Source: Gymnopus androsaceus JB14
Lineage: Eukaryota; Basidiomycota; Agaricomycetes; Agaricales; Omphalotaceae
Length of the DNA: 64,000 nucleotides
Assembly (NCBI GenBank): GCA_009733575.1
Contig: ML769386.1
Location: forward strand, 248,001 to 312,000
Reading direction: 5' to 3'
This document shows, one piece after another, positions 34,130 to 45,982 of the stretch. Each line of letters begins with the position of its first letter. Position 1 is the stretch's first letter. The notes beneath the pieces were generated by a model that was not told where the DNA came from, did not search any database, and saw only the letters and a program-made list of their open reading frames with translations. The translations under genes and the position numbers were made by a program.

Positions 34130-35039
34130 ATCTGAACTTCTGCAAGTAAGTATATATGTAGTCCAGCTCAAGCTCCCACTGATGAATTGGATACGAGAAT
34201 ATCCGTTATGGTGTATGGTTATAAACTTGTATTCATTGTGGACACCAGTACTATTATCCTTCTTCGCTGTCTTTGGTTTGCTTTCGGTCTTGAGCAATTG
34301 AATCTTTGTAGCTTTCGTATCAATATCAGGATCCTCTATTCATTCTACTTTGATGAACTCTGCTTACTTGGCGTAAAAAAATGCTCGCTTTGACTTTCTC
34401 ATGCCAACGAACTACTTATCCTCGACAATCAATCTCGACGGTAAGGGTACTCTCCTCAATTGCGCACTGCTTGGAAGACTTGGGTCTCCCCTCTCAGGGC
34501 AGTATATTTTAACTTGAAACTCTCAAATACCTGCCGCGTTTTATAAGATACTAAGAGTTGCATCAAACAAACTGAGTGACTTCAAGTTGATGTCGGCCAT
34601 CTACAGCAACCTATTAGTATTTCTTTCGATTTGAAGTCAGCTCTACGTATTGAAACACGACGTTTAGTACAATTGAACACAGAACTCTTGCGAATTTCTA
34701 GAGCAGCAATCATCAATCATCGCCCAGAATCAAATAAATTTAACTAACTAATAGGCGATGTTAGGCCTAAAGCAGTCCCCTCCAGAGGATGTCGGAATAA
34801 ATTCGAGAATCCTCGTAGTACGAATTATACCGATTCTCTAGAGGTCGGGTCACCAAGCTAAGGCGATGTCCTAGCCATTACTTACAGCCAACCTACGGTT
34901 TTACATTCCTCGACTGGCTGACCATAAATCTTAGCTCCTCCTTGCTATGACATATCAACGGCTTCGCCTGCATAAACCCTTCATGAGACAGGTAGTGAGT
35001 ATCATGCTCAAAAATAAATACAAAAATCCCCACCTAATA
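34130..35039. other. Intergenic region
   Basis: A/T-rich, no supported gene. It may include the 3' remains of the FAD monooxygenase pseudogene. Confidence 0.4.
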
Positions 35040-36030
35040 TCAGCTTCGTACTGCCCAATCGCCTTCGTCGAAACTTTGCCTTGGTTCTCCACGAATGCCT
35101 CGCGCTTTCAAGGCCGTATTAGCTCCAACGCCTCGAGTAGGGCTCATAACATGCATCGCGTCTTCTATCAAGGTCAACAAGGAGATGGTGGTCCCAGTTG
35201 GGGATCTCCTGTGCGACCAAGCAAACACGCAAGGGACCCGCCTAGTCTACTGTCTGGGACTCAAAAACGGATCGAATTGCAGGTGACCATTTTTCTGTGA
35301 TCTTGAGGGAATGTTCAACCGTTTGTTCGGGAGTGAGATGTAGGAATTGGGAGTTTGCAAGTCCGAAAACTGCCGCAGACCGGCCAAGACCTGAATGGAA
35401 GGTAAAATCAGCTACGAGCTTGAAATTTACTCAATAGATATAGTCTTCGCTAGGTTGGGGAAGAACTATGGCACAGAGGGCTCTGGCTGTATCACTGAAG
35501 CGGAGCGGTTCTGTAAAGAGGGAGAAGGGTTTTGCTCTAGTGTCGTCTAAAGTTATCGATATCTAGTCGTGCATTTCTCTTCTCCAGCAACTGTGTGGTA
35601 ATAGGTGTCTTGCCGTAAATAGCTCTTCCTGTCGTATCGACCGGAATGTGTTTAGGTAGGAGCTGCTTCCTCACGACCGAACGAAGTCCATCGGCGCCCA
35701 CGAGAAAATCTCCGGTCTCGGAGGACCCGTCTTTGAACTCGAGGGTGACCTTGCCTGGGAAGGGGGGAGTCCAATGTGTATCCTGTGTCCTGTCCACCAA
35801 ATTGGACATATAAATTCTGTAGAATGAGAGCACGAAACAGTGTTCTTCGCAAACGAAGGGTGAGCTCGGATCTCAATAAAAAACTACTGCGCCTGTCAAC
35901 GGTATATATACCGCCATATTGTTCTGGACCTGCAGAACCACACGCTGGATCGACTTTGATACCATGCTCTGCCATGTGCAGAGGGGCTAATACTCATCAC
36001 GTTACATCAAACAACGCTCCCAAGCAGCCC
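35040..36030 (-). pseudogene. Decayed FAD-dependent monooxygenase
   Basis: Fragments of a group A flavin monooxygenase (aromatic hydroxylase type) in several frames. A YTVDRR segment (about 35890) is followed by FKDGSSETGDFLVGADGLRSVVRKQLLP, the family DG motif for FAD/NADPH. Further on come KITEKWSPAIR and the second FAD motif LIEDAMHVMSPTRGVGANTAL (family GDAAH.M.P..G.GAN.A.). The first Gly of GD is Glu here. The N-terminal Rossmann GxGxxG exon is not found upstream. Frames change and a stop codon interrupts the region between the two FAD motifs. I consider it an old pseudogene. Confidence 0.65.
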
Positions 36031-36946
36031 CATTCTCGTCTTGATGCTGTTCGTCATTTACCGGTATCAGCATGGACATAGCGAAATCGCTCGCAGCATG
36101 CGCAGTAGTAGTATCTTGGCTGCCCCACTGAACCGGCGTTCATCACTTGGACATACTGTACCATGTAATAAACCTTCCTTCCTTCTAGTGAATCCGATGC
36201 ATCTTCTGACTTCATCTCTATAGCGACAGATGTCCATTTTTATAGGCTGCGAGATGCCTTCTTCCCCTTGGCATTAAGGCTCTCATGTTCGCCGAAAGAA
36301 ACTGCTAAACCATGAGACCAGTTCGCACATTCATCCAACACAAAGTAGACCGGTGAGCGTGCAGGTCTCACTTTATGGGATAATAAGCCTCCCTCCTTTC
36401 CTTCCTTCCCAAACCTGATTTGCGATGCAGTCTTTTCTGAAGCGGAGCCCAGCTTTTTTAACAAGCCCGGTTGGCCGGTAAAAGCCGTTTTAACCATAAT
36501 CATCTGAACTTGGGCATTTGAGGTTCCTGGATTTTTTTTACCATACTTCAAGGATTGCCATCATTGTTCAGCTCATTGTTCAGCTTTTCCGTCCCTCCTT
36601 CCCGATCTGAGTAATTTCAGAGCTTTGTTTTAGTATATCAAGTCAACCGCGGTCAGGCTGCAGCAGCTTGGTCATCCGTCCGTCCTTACTGCTTACACTT
36701 TCAGATGAAGATGCAGCTGATTCACGGCGAAAACTCGGGCAGGCCAAGGTCGGAGCGTCGTTCATTCTGAATTATGCACCAACGATAGAACATGGCATAA
36801 AACCCGATAAAACCGCTTTGCTAGTAGCATGACCGTGACAGGCAGTGAAAGGCGGACTGAGATGGAAGGTTTTCGTGGCGTGAAACTAGGGTCGCCAGCT
36901 TATACTGTGCCAATCAATCGAATCGGAATCGGATTCATAAAGTGCA
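36031..36946. other. Intergenic region
   Basis: A minus-strand ORF at 36240-36551 has low-complexity composition and no family resemblance; nothing supported. Confidence 0.4.
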
Positions 36947-37472
36947 TTACTCTCTGTCCACAACTCGGATTTTGTAATCTTGTTTGAACGTATCGAATTC
37001 TTTTTCTTTGGTTTCGTACTGGTTCGCTAGACCTTGGACTGCCGTACGTATCTGGAAGTCTTTAATGGGTGCAGGAAAAATGCGAGATCGTTTTACGCAC
37101 TCCATTGCGATTCGTCTGTAGAGCGGGGACCACGTCTTTTACTGTTCGTTCAACAAGGACGCCACCGATAAGACGGAAACATTTTCGATCTGGATCATCT
37201 TGTAGAGCTTCGGTGAGGGTGTTGAGCACCAGACTAGGAAAATATTGAAGAAACAAGTATAAACCAGAAAGATTTCGCTCACCTATGCTCGTCAGCCTCT
37301 GCTTCCAATTCACCAATCTTGCTTGCTACAGCTTGCAAATCGGATTGGAACTGAGTGTATTTTGTTTGAATTTCTGGCTTGGATTTCAGTGAGCGAGCCA
37401 GATATGAGAGACATTAGTCCTGAAAGTACCCTGGTCTGAGAGAGGTATAACTTTTTTCTTGGTGGAGGCCAT
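36947..37472 (-). CDS. Prefoldin subunit 2
   Basis: Beta-type subunit of the hexameric prefoldin/GimC chaperone that hands nascent actin and tubulin to the cytosolic chaperonin. About 115 residues with the typical two-helix coiled coil and central beta-hairpin. First helix SDQEIQTKYTQFQSDLQAVASKIGELEAEADEHSLVLNTL; hairpin DDPDRKCFRLIGGVLVERTVKDVVPAL; second helix TNRNGIRTAVQGLANQYETKEKEFDTF, ending KIRVVDRE at 36947. Three introns were placed by frame (the last ends TTCCAG before IRTAV). The start at 37472 (MASTKKKVIPLS) is conserved in style. Divergent from NDUFS8 with only 109 bp between start codons, suggesting a shared promoter. Confidence 0.9.
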
Positions 37473-37581
37473 CGTTGTAGGTATTAGAGTACCGAGCGAT
37501 CTGATTGGCTGCTACAGAGCGTGAGGTCACGTCGTCACAACGTCCCGAATCTTCCGCTCTTCATCCAACATCCAACTCATC
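37473..37581. promoter_or_regulatory. Short bidirectional promoter, prefoldin 2 / NDUFS8
   Basis: 109 bp separate the two divergent start codons and must hold both leaders and core promoters. No TATA box is evident. Confidence 0.55.
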
Positions 37582-38719
37582 ATGTCTTTTGCCCGCCAGG
37601 CTCTGCAGGTCGGCCTGTCTTCGCGATTTCGACTTGCTTCTTCGTCTCCTCTTCCATCTGTGGCACTCCGGTCCGCTCTCATTCAACCAAGGCTCCTTCA
37701 TTCTTCACAATGCTCTCATGCCGCTGAACCCAGCCACAACCACGACCATGGGACGGAGCGTCACACAGAGCACCTACACAGTGACATGAAGCTCCTTCAT
37801 GGCAGATACCCAGAGAGACCGCTATACGCTGACCTCGATTCCAACGTCGATCATCTGAAGACTGGCGAAAGAGCTATCGACAAGGCCGTTCATCTCTTTT
37901 TTCTAACTGAGATTATGCGAGGCGCGTAGAAAAACAGCTGATTAATTCTTTCAGTGCGACTAATATTATTGTTTTGCTTGCAGGAATGTGGATTGTCATT
38001 GAAAACTTTTTCCGTCCACCGTACACGATCATGTATCCATTCGAAAAGGGCCCTCTGTCGCCTCGTTTTAGAGGAGAACATGCATTGAGGAGATATCCTA
38101 GTGGTGAAGAGCGCTGCATTGGTATGTTTCTTTTCTAATATCTTGTCTGCCTCATACCTGATGTCATTTCTTCTCCTCGCAGCCTGCAAACTCTGTGAAG
38201 CCATATGCCCTGCACAGGCTATTACCATCGAAAGTGAAGTTCGTATGGACGGTTCCAGGAGAACAACAAAATACGGTTCGTAATTCTCGCGGCTACGTTG
38301 CATGTGTCAGTTACTTACCCTTCTACCTACCAGATATTGACATGACCAAGTGTATATACTGTGGTTTCTGTCAGGAGGCTTGCCCTGTTGATGCTATTGT
38401 TGAGAGTAAGTCCATTCGTCTCTCACTTGATATCATGCAACCCAAACCCTAACGCCAACGTTCATATAGCCCAAAACCAAGAATTCTCTACAGAGACGCG
38501 TGAAGAGCTTTTATACAACAAAGAGAAGCTATTGGCGAATGGCGACAGAGCCGAGGCAGAGATTGCTGCCAACATGCATGGTAAGTACCATTACGGATAG
38601 ACATTCTCTTCGTCTGCCGTTACGACTACTATGTCGCGCGCTTTACTCCTTTCCTTTTCTTCAAGGATCCTGACCGACTGACTGACGACCTTTTAATAGC
38701 CGATCATGTCTACCGGTGA
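37582..38719 (+). CDS. NDUFS8: NADH:ubiquinone oxidoreductase 23-kDa subunit (NDUFS8)
   Basis: Complex I TYKY subunit carrying two [4Fe-4S] clusters (N6a, N6b), mitochondrial. The N-terminal Arg/Ser-rich presequence [21 protein letters not shown] is followed by the mature part ([45 protein letters not shown]). Two ferredoxin motifs follow: [16 protein letters not shown] and [16 protein letters not shown], each CxxCxxCxxxCP. The C-terminus reads [17 protein letters not shown], ending DHVYR at 38719. Five introns; the first (37922-37983) needs a GC donor (AG/GCGCGT) to give the conserved MRGMW. Intact. Divergent from prefoldin 2. Confidence 0.96.
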
Positions 38720-38972
38720 ACATGTCGAAATCAAATGTCTTTCTTAGCAAAGTCGGTATAGGATGTTGACGTAGAGGTAGAGTGTACAGATGGAATCAAT
38801 AGGACAGACTTTTGATTATTTTGCGTTCCTCGCTCTTCCGCCGGTGGTCGTAAATCCCCACACTGGCCGGTACTCCCGACATGTTGAAGCTGCAATTCTG
38901 GACCAAATTACTAGCTTCATCAGAGCAGCTTATGTCCCCATGACTTAGGAGACTGAAATTCTCGGCCTCGGT

Positions 38973-39126
38973 CTCACTAACACTACTTCAAGGTTTAATT
39001 CTTTGCTACTCCAATCATGATTACTTAGAAGGGTTTCCTTGAGTGTGATCCTCACTGACACTGCTTCAAGCTTTGATTCTTTGCTACTCTAATCATTACC
39101 TAGGAGGGCTTCCTTGAGTGTAATTC
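38973..39126. repeat. Two imperfect 76-78-bp tandem repeats
   Basis: Units start at 38973 (CTCACTAACACTACTTCAAG) and 39051 (CTCACTGACACTGCTTCAAG). Both run through TTGATTCTTTGCTACT-type sequence to TTTCCTTGAGTGT or CTTCCTTGAGTGT. They differ at scattered positions and by a 2-nt gap. Confidence 0.75.
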
Positions 39127-39743
39127 AAACCCAGACTCGAGAGTAAGTCGCTAAGGCTTCTACTTAAACAAGGTCTCATCCGTTTCCTCGCCTCTCAGAC
39201 CCCAAGCAGGAAAAACAGCCTCCTATGCGGATCAGTATTAACGCCAGCTCGAAGCTATACGGGGTTGTTGTCTTCGTTTTAGAGCACAAGATTATCTAAT
39301 GATGCATTCATAGTTCCTTGAAGCTGTTAACTGTCTGAGCAACTTCATCTTCTAGGCTTGGGCATACATAGACGTCGTGGTTCTCTCGCGCTCAGTCAAA
39401 ATTTGTTGTGAAGGTTACAGCACTTGGGGCTTTCTCGAAATATTTATCAAAAAGTGGCAAGTAATACACATTTATTTCATGGCGGAAGAGTGGCTGAGCT
39501 GGCTTGCTCAGTCTGGCCAACGCTACCCCGGCTTGACTCCGCTAACTTGTACTTTTCTCTTAAACGAGATTATTCGTCGTGAAGGCAACTCCACATGAGG
39601 CCCTATTCGATGGAATACCTACCGTGCTATTAGGTAGGTATGTACCTTCACTTACCTCTCCTGTTGTCGGCGGCGGTGGTTTTGAAGCGCCTAGCACACA
39701 ACTTGATCTACTCATGGTTCTCCTATTTCAAGGTGTATGCTCA

Positions 39744-39832
39744 CATACATACAGAGGCGGCAAAAGATATTCCACGTGGAACAATATTCCTGTTAAGCTG
39801 GGAATGTCTTTTGCCGCCTCTGTATATGTATG
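39744..39832. repeat. Near-perfect 30-bp inverted repeat (hairpin)
   Basis: The left arm 39744-39773 contains CAGAGGCGGCAAAAGATATT; the right arm 39801-39832 is its complement with one substitution and a 2-nt insertion. A 27-nt loop holds part of a TCCACGTGGA palindrome. It could be a MITE or small-RNA precursor. Confidence 0.75.
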
Positions 39833-40823
39833 CCTTACAGAAACCTCAAGATACTGTAGCCGCGGTTGTACACGAATAGAACCCGTGAATGGCTTGGACG
39901 AGTCATTTCGCTAATTAATCTTCTGTTCATTGAACTAAATGGTGGATTGTTAATTGACTTCATTGACTATCCTCGTATCATTGAATGAATTGGCTGTCGC
40001 TGTGTTCGACCTTGTTCATCTCGTTATGGGTTCATCGAAGCGGGAAATCCTTAGATCGACGATTCGAACATCCTTGTATGAGAATTGAAGAATAAATTAT
40101 ATGTGACCTCCGTGCAGTGCATCTGGAGACGACTAGGATTTCAACCGGGATTTCCTTTGTTCTGTTTGTTCGAAGCAGAAACAATACGGGTAGGACTCCT
40201 CCGCATTGGTTACCAGGCCAAAATATCTGCTCTTATACCCGTTTTATCCCTGCTCTAGTATGGTATTGTGTTAATTTCTCCTTTGTCGTCTCAGGAAAAT
40301 TAATACAACGAATCTGCGGCCACAGAGATTATTCGACGGCCTTTCGCCTTTGTATTCGCATCTTTCCACTGGAAATGACTTCCCGAAATCGAGGGTTTGC
40401 GATCCCTTCATTATTTTCTTCAGGTAAGGCCCCTCGGAATTATCCGTTCAATGAAACACGTCTTTCCATGTACTTACTGTAGCGCCTGCTCGACCTTTAC
40501 GTCTGTCATCTTGCGTCGGGCGCTGAGACAAGCTGCGCTATCGTTATATCAGTATATTTTCGTACTGATTTACCCAGCAAGTAGCAGCTTATCGATTTCA
40601 ACAACAGCTGTGTTTGGTTCTAAAGGTGTGTAGTTCTTTGATTTGCTATGAGTCTATGACTCCAGTTTGCTAGACAGCTCCTGTCAATTGTTGGGAACAC
40701 TCGAGGGACATCATGATTAACGCGCTCGGTCGGGTGCCTTCTCGGGCACTCAACGATGCTCCGTTCAATAAAAAATGTTTTTCGTCCTTTTTGTCTGGTG
40801 GCTCTCATTGAATCAGCAATTAC

Positions 40824-40858
40824 AGGAAGGAAGGAAGGAAGAAAGGAAGGAAGGAGGA
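40824..40858. repeat. GGAA/GAAG microsatellite
   Basis: About 35 bp of AGGAAGG-type tandem repeats with one GAAA interruption. Confidence 0.8.
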
Positions 40859-42356
40859 CGTACAAGTCTTTTCGACGAAGGAACTACCTCGACAAATAGC
40901 CCCTGCTTACCTCTATCATTATATTTTAACTTCCTCTTTGGGTCCTAAGGTTGTTCCGCTTTACGAACAGGTTCCATCATCCACTGGCACTGGTGTTGTT
41001 GGATATCATCATTCTATGTTCCGCAATAGGCAAGTCTCTTGAATTGTTTTGTACACTTACGCGACGCGACGCGCGCATGATTCCCTCTCTATCAGAAGCA
41101 TTTTCGTATGCTTCATCTCATGGATCAGAAGTGGTAAGATTTATGTTGTTTCATATATCTTTCTTCTATGTGGAGCTGGACGAGACTCACTGACTCTCGC
41201 CGCGCGGAAATGGATTTTAATTTTTCTTTATGCCGCAGCGCCGTGTTATTCAAAGTTTTCTGTTATTCCACAGTATACATTCAACCAACGGTAGGGTTGC
41301 TTTCATTTCCAGGGATCAACGCTCAGATTTTGCTTTGTGAGCTATCGTCGCTTCTTCGGTGTTTAAGAAGACTCGAAGAGTGTTGCTGGTTGCTGATGTT
41401 TGGGGTGTTTTTTTTCAGCCTCTGGGATCTGTTGGCGTAATCTTCAACCTACACACGTATTTCGCTCAAAACTCACGCTTGCTAGTGTAGATACACGGGA
41501 TACTTCATCCGAGGTCTTTCAATGTCCTCTTTTGGGTTTCTTTGATTTCCTTCTTCATCTCTAATTGTGTTCCTTCCTTACTCAAGGTCCTCTGCTGAAC
41601 GAAACACGTTCTTTCGTGCGTACCTGCAACTGAATCCTGCGGCGGACACCTGGCTGACGTAGTGCGAATCCAGCCTGCGCCTGCGCAGCGGGTTCATGTT
41701 TCCTTTCTGGTTTTTGTATGCTAGATGACTCGTTCTGTCTGATTCTTGCAGATCTCAGGCTGTTCCGAGAAGGTTTTAGTATTTTTCCCCTATTGTCCTC
41801 AACTTCTCGACATAAAACGTTTTTTCTTGTCGATGAGAGCCGCCCAACGCTACAGATCGCGGCGTTGTCATTTTTTGTTCAGTTCTACTGCTTTTTTCAA
41901 TTGAATTAATGACAGTTCTTGTAATTTAGTTTCTAGATGCTGGGAATTCCCGTACACCCGGGCCTCTATTGTTCCTCTCTTGGAAACTTGAATGGATTGC
42001 ACTGCGTATGTCCCTTCGCTGTTGGATCATGGATCATGATAAAGATATGACCAAAAAGTTCATGGCGTAGTTGTGTGTGCTACAGACGAACAGGGGCCAT
42101 TATTCATCAACTTCCATTCCGCTGTGATTTTCAGGGTTTCAGAGAACATCCTGTGCAAAAAAGAGCTCCTTTAACTGAATATTCGGAACAGCGAACAGCA
42201 TCTGACTCTTCCCGTCTCAGTTTACTCATTCAGTCTCAGACACTTCCGGCTTAAAAACAGCCCAGCCCGTGGATCAAGAATTAAAGCAAACCCTCCTAGT
42301 CGGAAGTCCATCGTCTTCCATTTGACTGTTAACCTCTCCATTCCTCGACGCCTATA

Positions 42357-43294
42357 ATGAACATTAACCAAATGCTCAACCTCCCGCGGATTCCAGCGTC
42401 CGAGTCTTCTCTTCAGAAACGCAAGCTAGATGCTATTACCAGGTAAATACGACGTAAATACGACGCGTCGAAGGTTTATTCACAGGACTGACCCTGTACC
42501 TATTCAGTGATACAGACTTGATAACTCAATCTTCATCATCACGTCGAAGGCTGCGATCTGCATCCAACAAGCACAGAACAGCCTCATCTCAAGTCAAGGG
42601 TTCGACGGCTAACTGGAAAGGGTCTGAACCGAAACCCCTGTCATTCCAGGACATTGGACGTACAGTGCGAGCACTAGAGCGTACCCCCAATCAATCATAC
42701 AGCCAAGTTGAACCTGCGACACATATTCGCTCAAAGAAGCACCGCAATTATTCTTTGACTCGGCCCAATAGCGTACTTGGCTTATTCTCTTCAAAGACTC
42801 CCCTAGCGCGCCACTTGCGCGTTTTGTCGCGACACATACGGCGTTGTCAAAATTCCGAAGGCACTAGCAGTCGGGTAGGAGGGCCAGACCACTCTACGGA
42901 TTTCCAAGAAGTGATTTCCTTGACCCGGATCCCATCCATCATGGATGTCTACTTGGATGCCAAGTCGCCCTCTATCGACTACACGGAAGAGGTATTTCTA
43001 GAGATTGCGGACCGTAGTAGGCGACTTTCCCTTTTGAGTTCTGGATTTGCGTTGACATCTCCGCATTCACATCCGTATATTTCACATCATTATCGTCCCC
43101 AATACCGCTTTTCTGCCTCTTCCGATTCGTTGTCCTTTGAAGTATCGGCTCTAAGCCCTTCTTGGGAGGAGCAGATCTGGCACGGAAGAAATGCTACCCA
43201 TTCAGGAAACTTGACACGGCACCCGGATTCGTTCGAGCGCTCTACTGCAACTTGGTCAGAGGGCCTTGATGGAATTGGATTGTGTCGCAGTTGA
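42357..43294 (+). CDS. Unknown Ser/Arg-rich disordered protein
   Basis: Not recognised. Exon 1 (MNINQMLNLPRIPASESSLQKRKLD) is joined over a GTAAAT...TTCAG intron (42443-42507) to one long exon ending LCRS at 43294, about 290 residues. Sequence is rich in Ser, Arg and His, with basic stretches (SSRRRLRSASNKHR, KKHRNYS, RHLRVLSRHIRR) and a more ordered segment FQEVISLTRIPSIMDVYLDAKSPSIDYTEEVFLEIADRS. The basic stretches suggest a nuclear or RNA/DNA-binding protein, by composition only. It follows a 3.6-kb gene-poor region, which may be its regulatory region. Confidence 0.55.
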
Positions 43295-44163
43295 GCATCC
43301 TGTTTACAAGTTCATCATCCACTGTGTTCGCTGCGATGAACTCGCTTCGGTACCGCAAGGACCTTGCACTACTCTACATAGGCGTCGGGCATTGCCGTGG
43401 AAGACAGGTAGAGGTACATAAATGTAATTACTAATTACAGTATTTTACGACTCGACGTTTCTCGCGCATGTGTTGTGGCAAAAGTCTTTCCACTAGCTAT
43501 TGGTCGTTTCTAGGGTGTATACTCTGAATGAAAGCGTTATTGTTATATCATAATACTTTACTTAATTCAGTTAATTCCTTGCGATCCGGAGGGATTGGGC
43601 AAGATTCAGGACGAATACACGGCTGTAGTTTCCGACCACCAGATTGGTGTATCGGGATGAATCTCCTTCAAAGTCGTCGCGCCTCCGCGAGAAGCGGGGA
43701 TGCCCTAGCTTTAGTAGTGAGCCACTATGTTCATCGTAAGACTTTTGGTGGTGTACAGGGTACAGGTTTTCGGATATGTTATTGAGTTATGCTACACATA
43801 GATATAAATTAGTACTAGTGGCTCGAGTCTATCTCTCCCATAGATTGGCGAGAAGAGTTTCGTTACCGCATAAAGATAGAACCATTCAAATACCGGTAAA
43901 GAGAAATCGAGATTCGGACCTAGATATTTAGAATAAAGTCCAAAAAGTTTGTTTTTGCAGAGATAAGAAAAAAAAAGGGAGAGGAGAGGAGAGAAATTAA
44001 TAACTGTTACAAAACACGGTAGAGTCAGGACAGACCACTTTCTTCTGGTATAACAGTGAGAGAAGGGAGGAAGATGTGGCGATGATCCAGAACAAACAAA
44101 GTGGAGCCAATCGAGACTTCTGGGCTAGTTTGTCCAAGGTGGAAAAAGATGCCAGATTACGTT
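43295..44163. other. Intergenic region between convergent genes
   Basis: 3' flanks of the unknown gene at 42357 and of the INO80F-like gene. A/T-rich with a purine run (43968-43995). No gene seen. Confidence 0.5.
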
Positions 44164-45982
44164 CTAAGGGCCCATTCGGACATCTTCTATGTTATCACCA
44201 CTTCCTCGATGATAGCGCTGCAGTCCCCTATCCCTTTCATCAGATACTCCACCGCCGGTGTAGGTCGACATCCCTCCACCACCCGAGGCGGTGGTATTTT
44301 CCTCAATCTCCTCATCCACGTCCATCTCACCCCGATTCTTCTTTCGTGAATCTAAACCTTCTCTCTCTCTCATCCTTCCTCCGGAATCACCTGATTCTCG
44401 ACGTTGTGGTGGTGGAGGGAAACCGCCACTGCCACTACGATCGCGAGATTGGGATCTGCCGTCTTCGTGAACGAAATCGAGAGGCTCTTTTGTGTAATGC
44501 GCAGGTGGGCGGAGATCGCGAGCTGACGGCTCGCGAACCAGCTCTTCGTTTGTGTTTGTGTAATGTGCAGGAGGACGGGTATCGCGAGCTGGCGGTTCGC
44601 GGACCAACTGTTCATTTGGGTAATATTCTGGATGCGAGGGTGGGCGATGCCTATAGCCTCTCGAACGATCATCAAAGTAACCACCCCGAGAGTCAGGACG
44701 GGAGGGTCCGTCGTTTGCACCTACAGAAGCAGACCGCGAACCTGAACCAGGCGTTCCAGAGCGTGAAACTCGAGAATAAACACCGCCAATAGCACTAGGG
44801 CCAGAGTTTTCATGGTAGTATTCTTCGCGTGCTCGCGAATGGTGTTGCTCTGGGTAGTCTCTGGAACGATGTGTGCCTGGCGGTGAGTGCATACCTCCTG
44901 TACTAGGCTCTCGTTCGCGCTGCCTAGTGTTACTATAGTTTAGGTCGCGCTCATGATGATCGCGATCCTCCCACTCTCGTTCTCGTTCTCTTTCGCGTTC
45001 GAGTTCACGACCACGAGGGTCATTTATGTAGGTTCCTGGACCCATACGCTGGTGGTTGTGAACACGACGAGTATCGGCTGAAGGTGAAATTGGAGGCATT
45101 GAATGAGCATGAGAATCGTGCGTCCCTGCGAGCTCGTGCAGGTCGTGACGCCTTGAACGTGAACCTTCGCGTTCACGGTCCGAAAGCGGCGGACTGTGCA
45201 GGACGTGTTGCATTGGAGGAAGGTTCTCGGAGTACTGTTGTTGTCCTTGGCCAGGACCGTGATAAGGAGCTTGTTGTGGAGGAAGGTTGTGGGAGGAATG
45301 CGATCGTGTTCGCTCGTGATGAGGGCTTCGGGGCGCAGAGTCGAGCATCGGAGGAAGTTGGGTAAAAGGGGGCAATGGGCCACTACCTGAACCCCGACGT
45401 GATGAATGCAGAGGCGGCATGCTGTGATGTGCATTTGGGCCCACCGAAGTGTCAATAGCAGGCAGAGGCCGACCCGGAGCAACTCTCGGAATGTGGTCGA
45501 GAGTACTCGATGAAATTTGGGTCAGGCTCCATTCCTGGAAGATGAGCAGAGTGAACTGCAGGCGAATGATGTACGACCATTCCCGGAGGAGCGGAGCTGG
45601 AGAAGGAGATATTTGACCCAAACGTTCGTAAAGAATCCTGTAAGAAAAAACCAAGTCTTAGACACGGTCAAAGCAAAACTATATGGAGTTACTAACGCCC
45701 GCTCGAGTTTCATGCGCTGGATGTTCCGCTTGGCGTTTAGAACTTTAAAGTGCAACTTGTCATTGTCCTTGAGGAAAATTATGAATCAGAGATTCGGAAA
45801 AGAAAAATACAACTTACTGCTTCGATATCCTTGACTTTTCTTTTCAACTCCTTGTATTTTGCCTGGTATTTAACGTCTTCCGCTCCGGCAGTGATACCCA
45901 TAGGATAAGCGGGAGGTTTTGACTTTGTTCGTGTAGAAGCAGATTGGGAATGGGAAGGACCAGGGGACGGCTGATGCGACAT
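44164..45982 (-). CDS. INO80 complex subunit F-like domain protein, long disordered tail
   Basis: The N-terminus holds an INO80F (TFPT-type) coiled coil split over three exons: YQAKYKELKRKVKDIEA, DNDKLHFKVLNAKRNIQRMKLERA and ILYERLGQ. In animals this domain anchors TFPT to the INO80 chromatin remodeller. The remaining 480 residues are low-complexity: Pro/His/Ser/Arg-rich, with an EREREREW run and two tandem 22-residue repeats (LVREP.ARD.RPPAHYT, encoded at about 44490-44620). It ends IEDVRMGP at 44164. Between about 45495 and 45590 the open frame turns unusually hydrophobic (IIRLQFTLLIFQEW), whereas the next frame reads GMVVHHSPAVHSAH...DPNFIEYSR, matching the surrounding composition better. 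That points to two compensating one-base shifts. Start at 45982. The nuclear chromatin role is inferred. Confidence 0.7.
44490..44620. repeat. Two 65-66-bp coding tandem repeats
   Basis: Units start at about 44490 and 44555 and encode the repeated NE.LVREP.ARD.RPPAHYT segment of the INO80F-like protein. Confidence 0.7.

Larger units (their letters stand above)
38720..42356. other. 3.6-kb gene-poor stretch
   Basis: No supported coding region; ORFs are short and lack family features. It holds a 78-bp tandem duplication (38973-39126), a long hairpin (39744-39832) and a GGAA-type microsatellite (40824-40858). The right half is pyrimidine-rich with several short upstream ATG frames before the gene at 42357, as in long regulatory leaders of some fungal genes. 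Confidence 0.5.

Noticed and set aside
36240..36551. 103-codon minus-strand ORF
   Set aside because: Lys/Gly-rich, no domain, no splice partners; not supported.
39481..39555. tRNA-like stretch starting GCGGAAGAGTGGCTGAGCTGG
   Set aside because: No convincing B box, anticodon stem or acceptor-stem complement could be paired.
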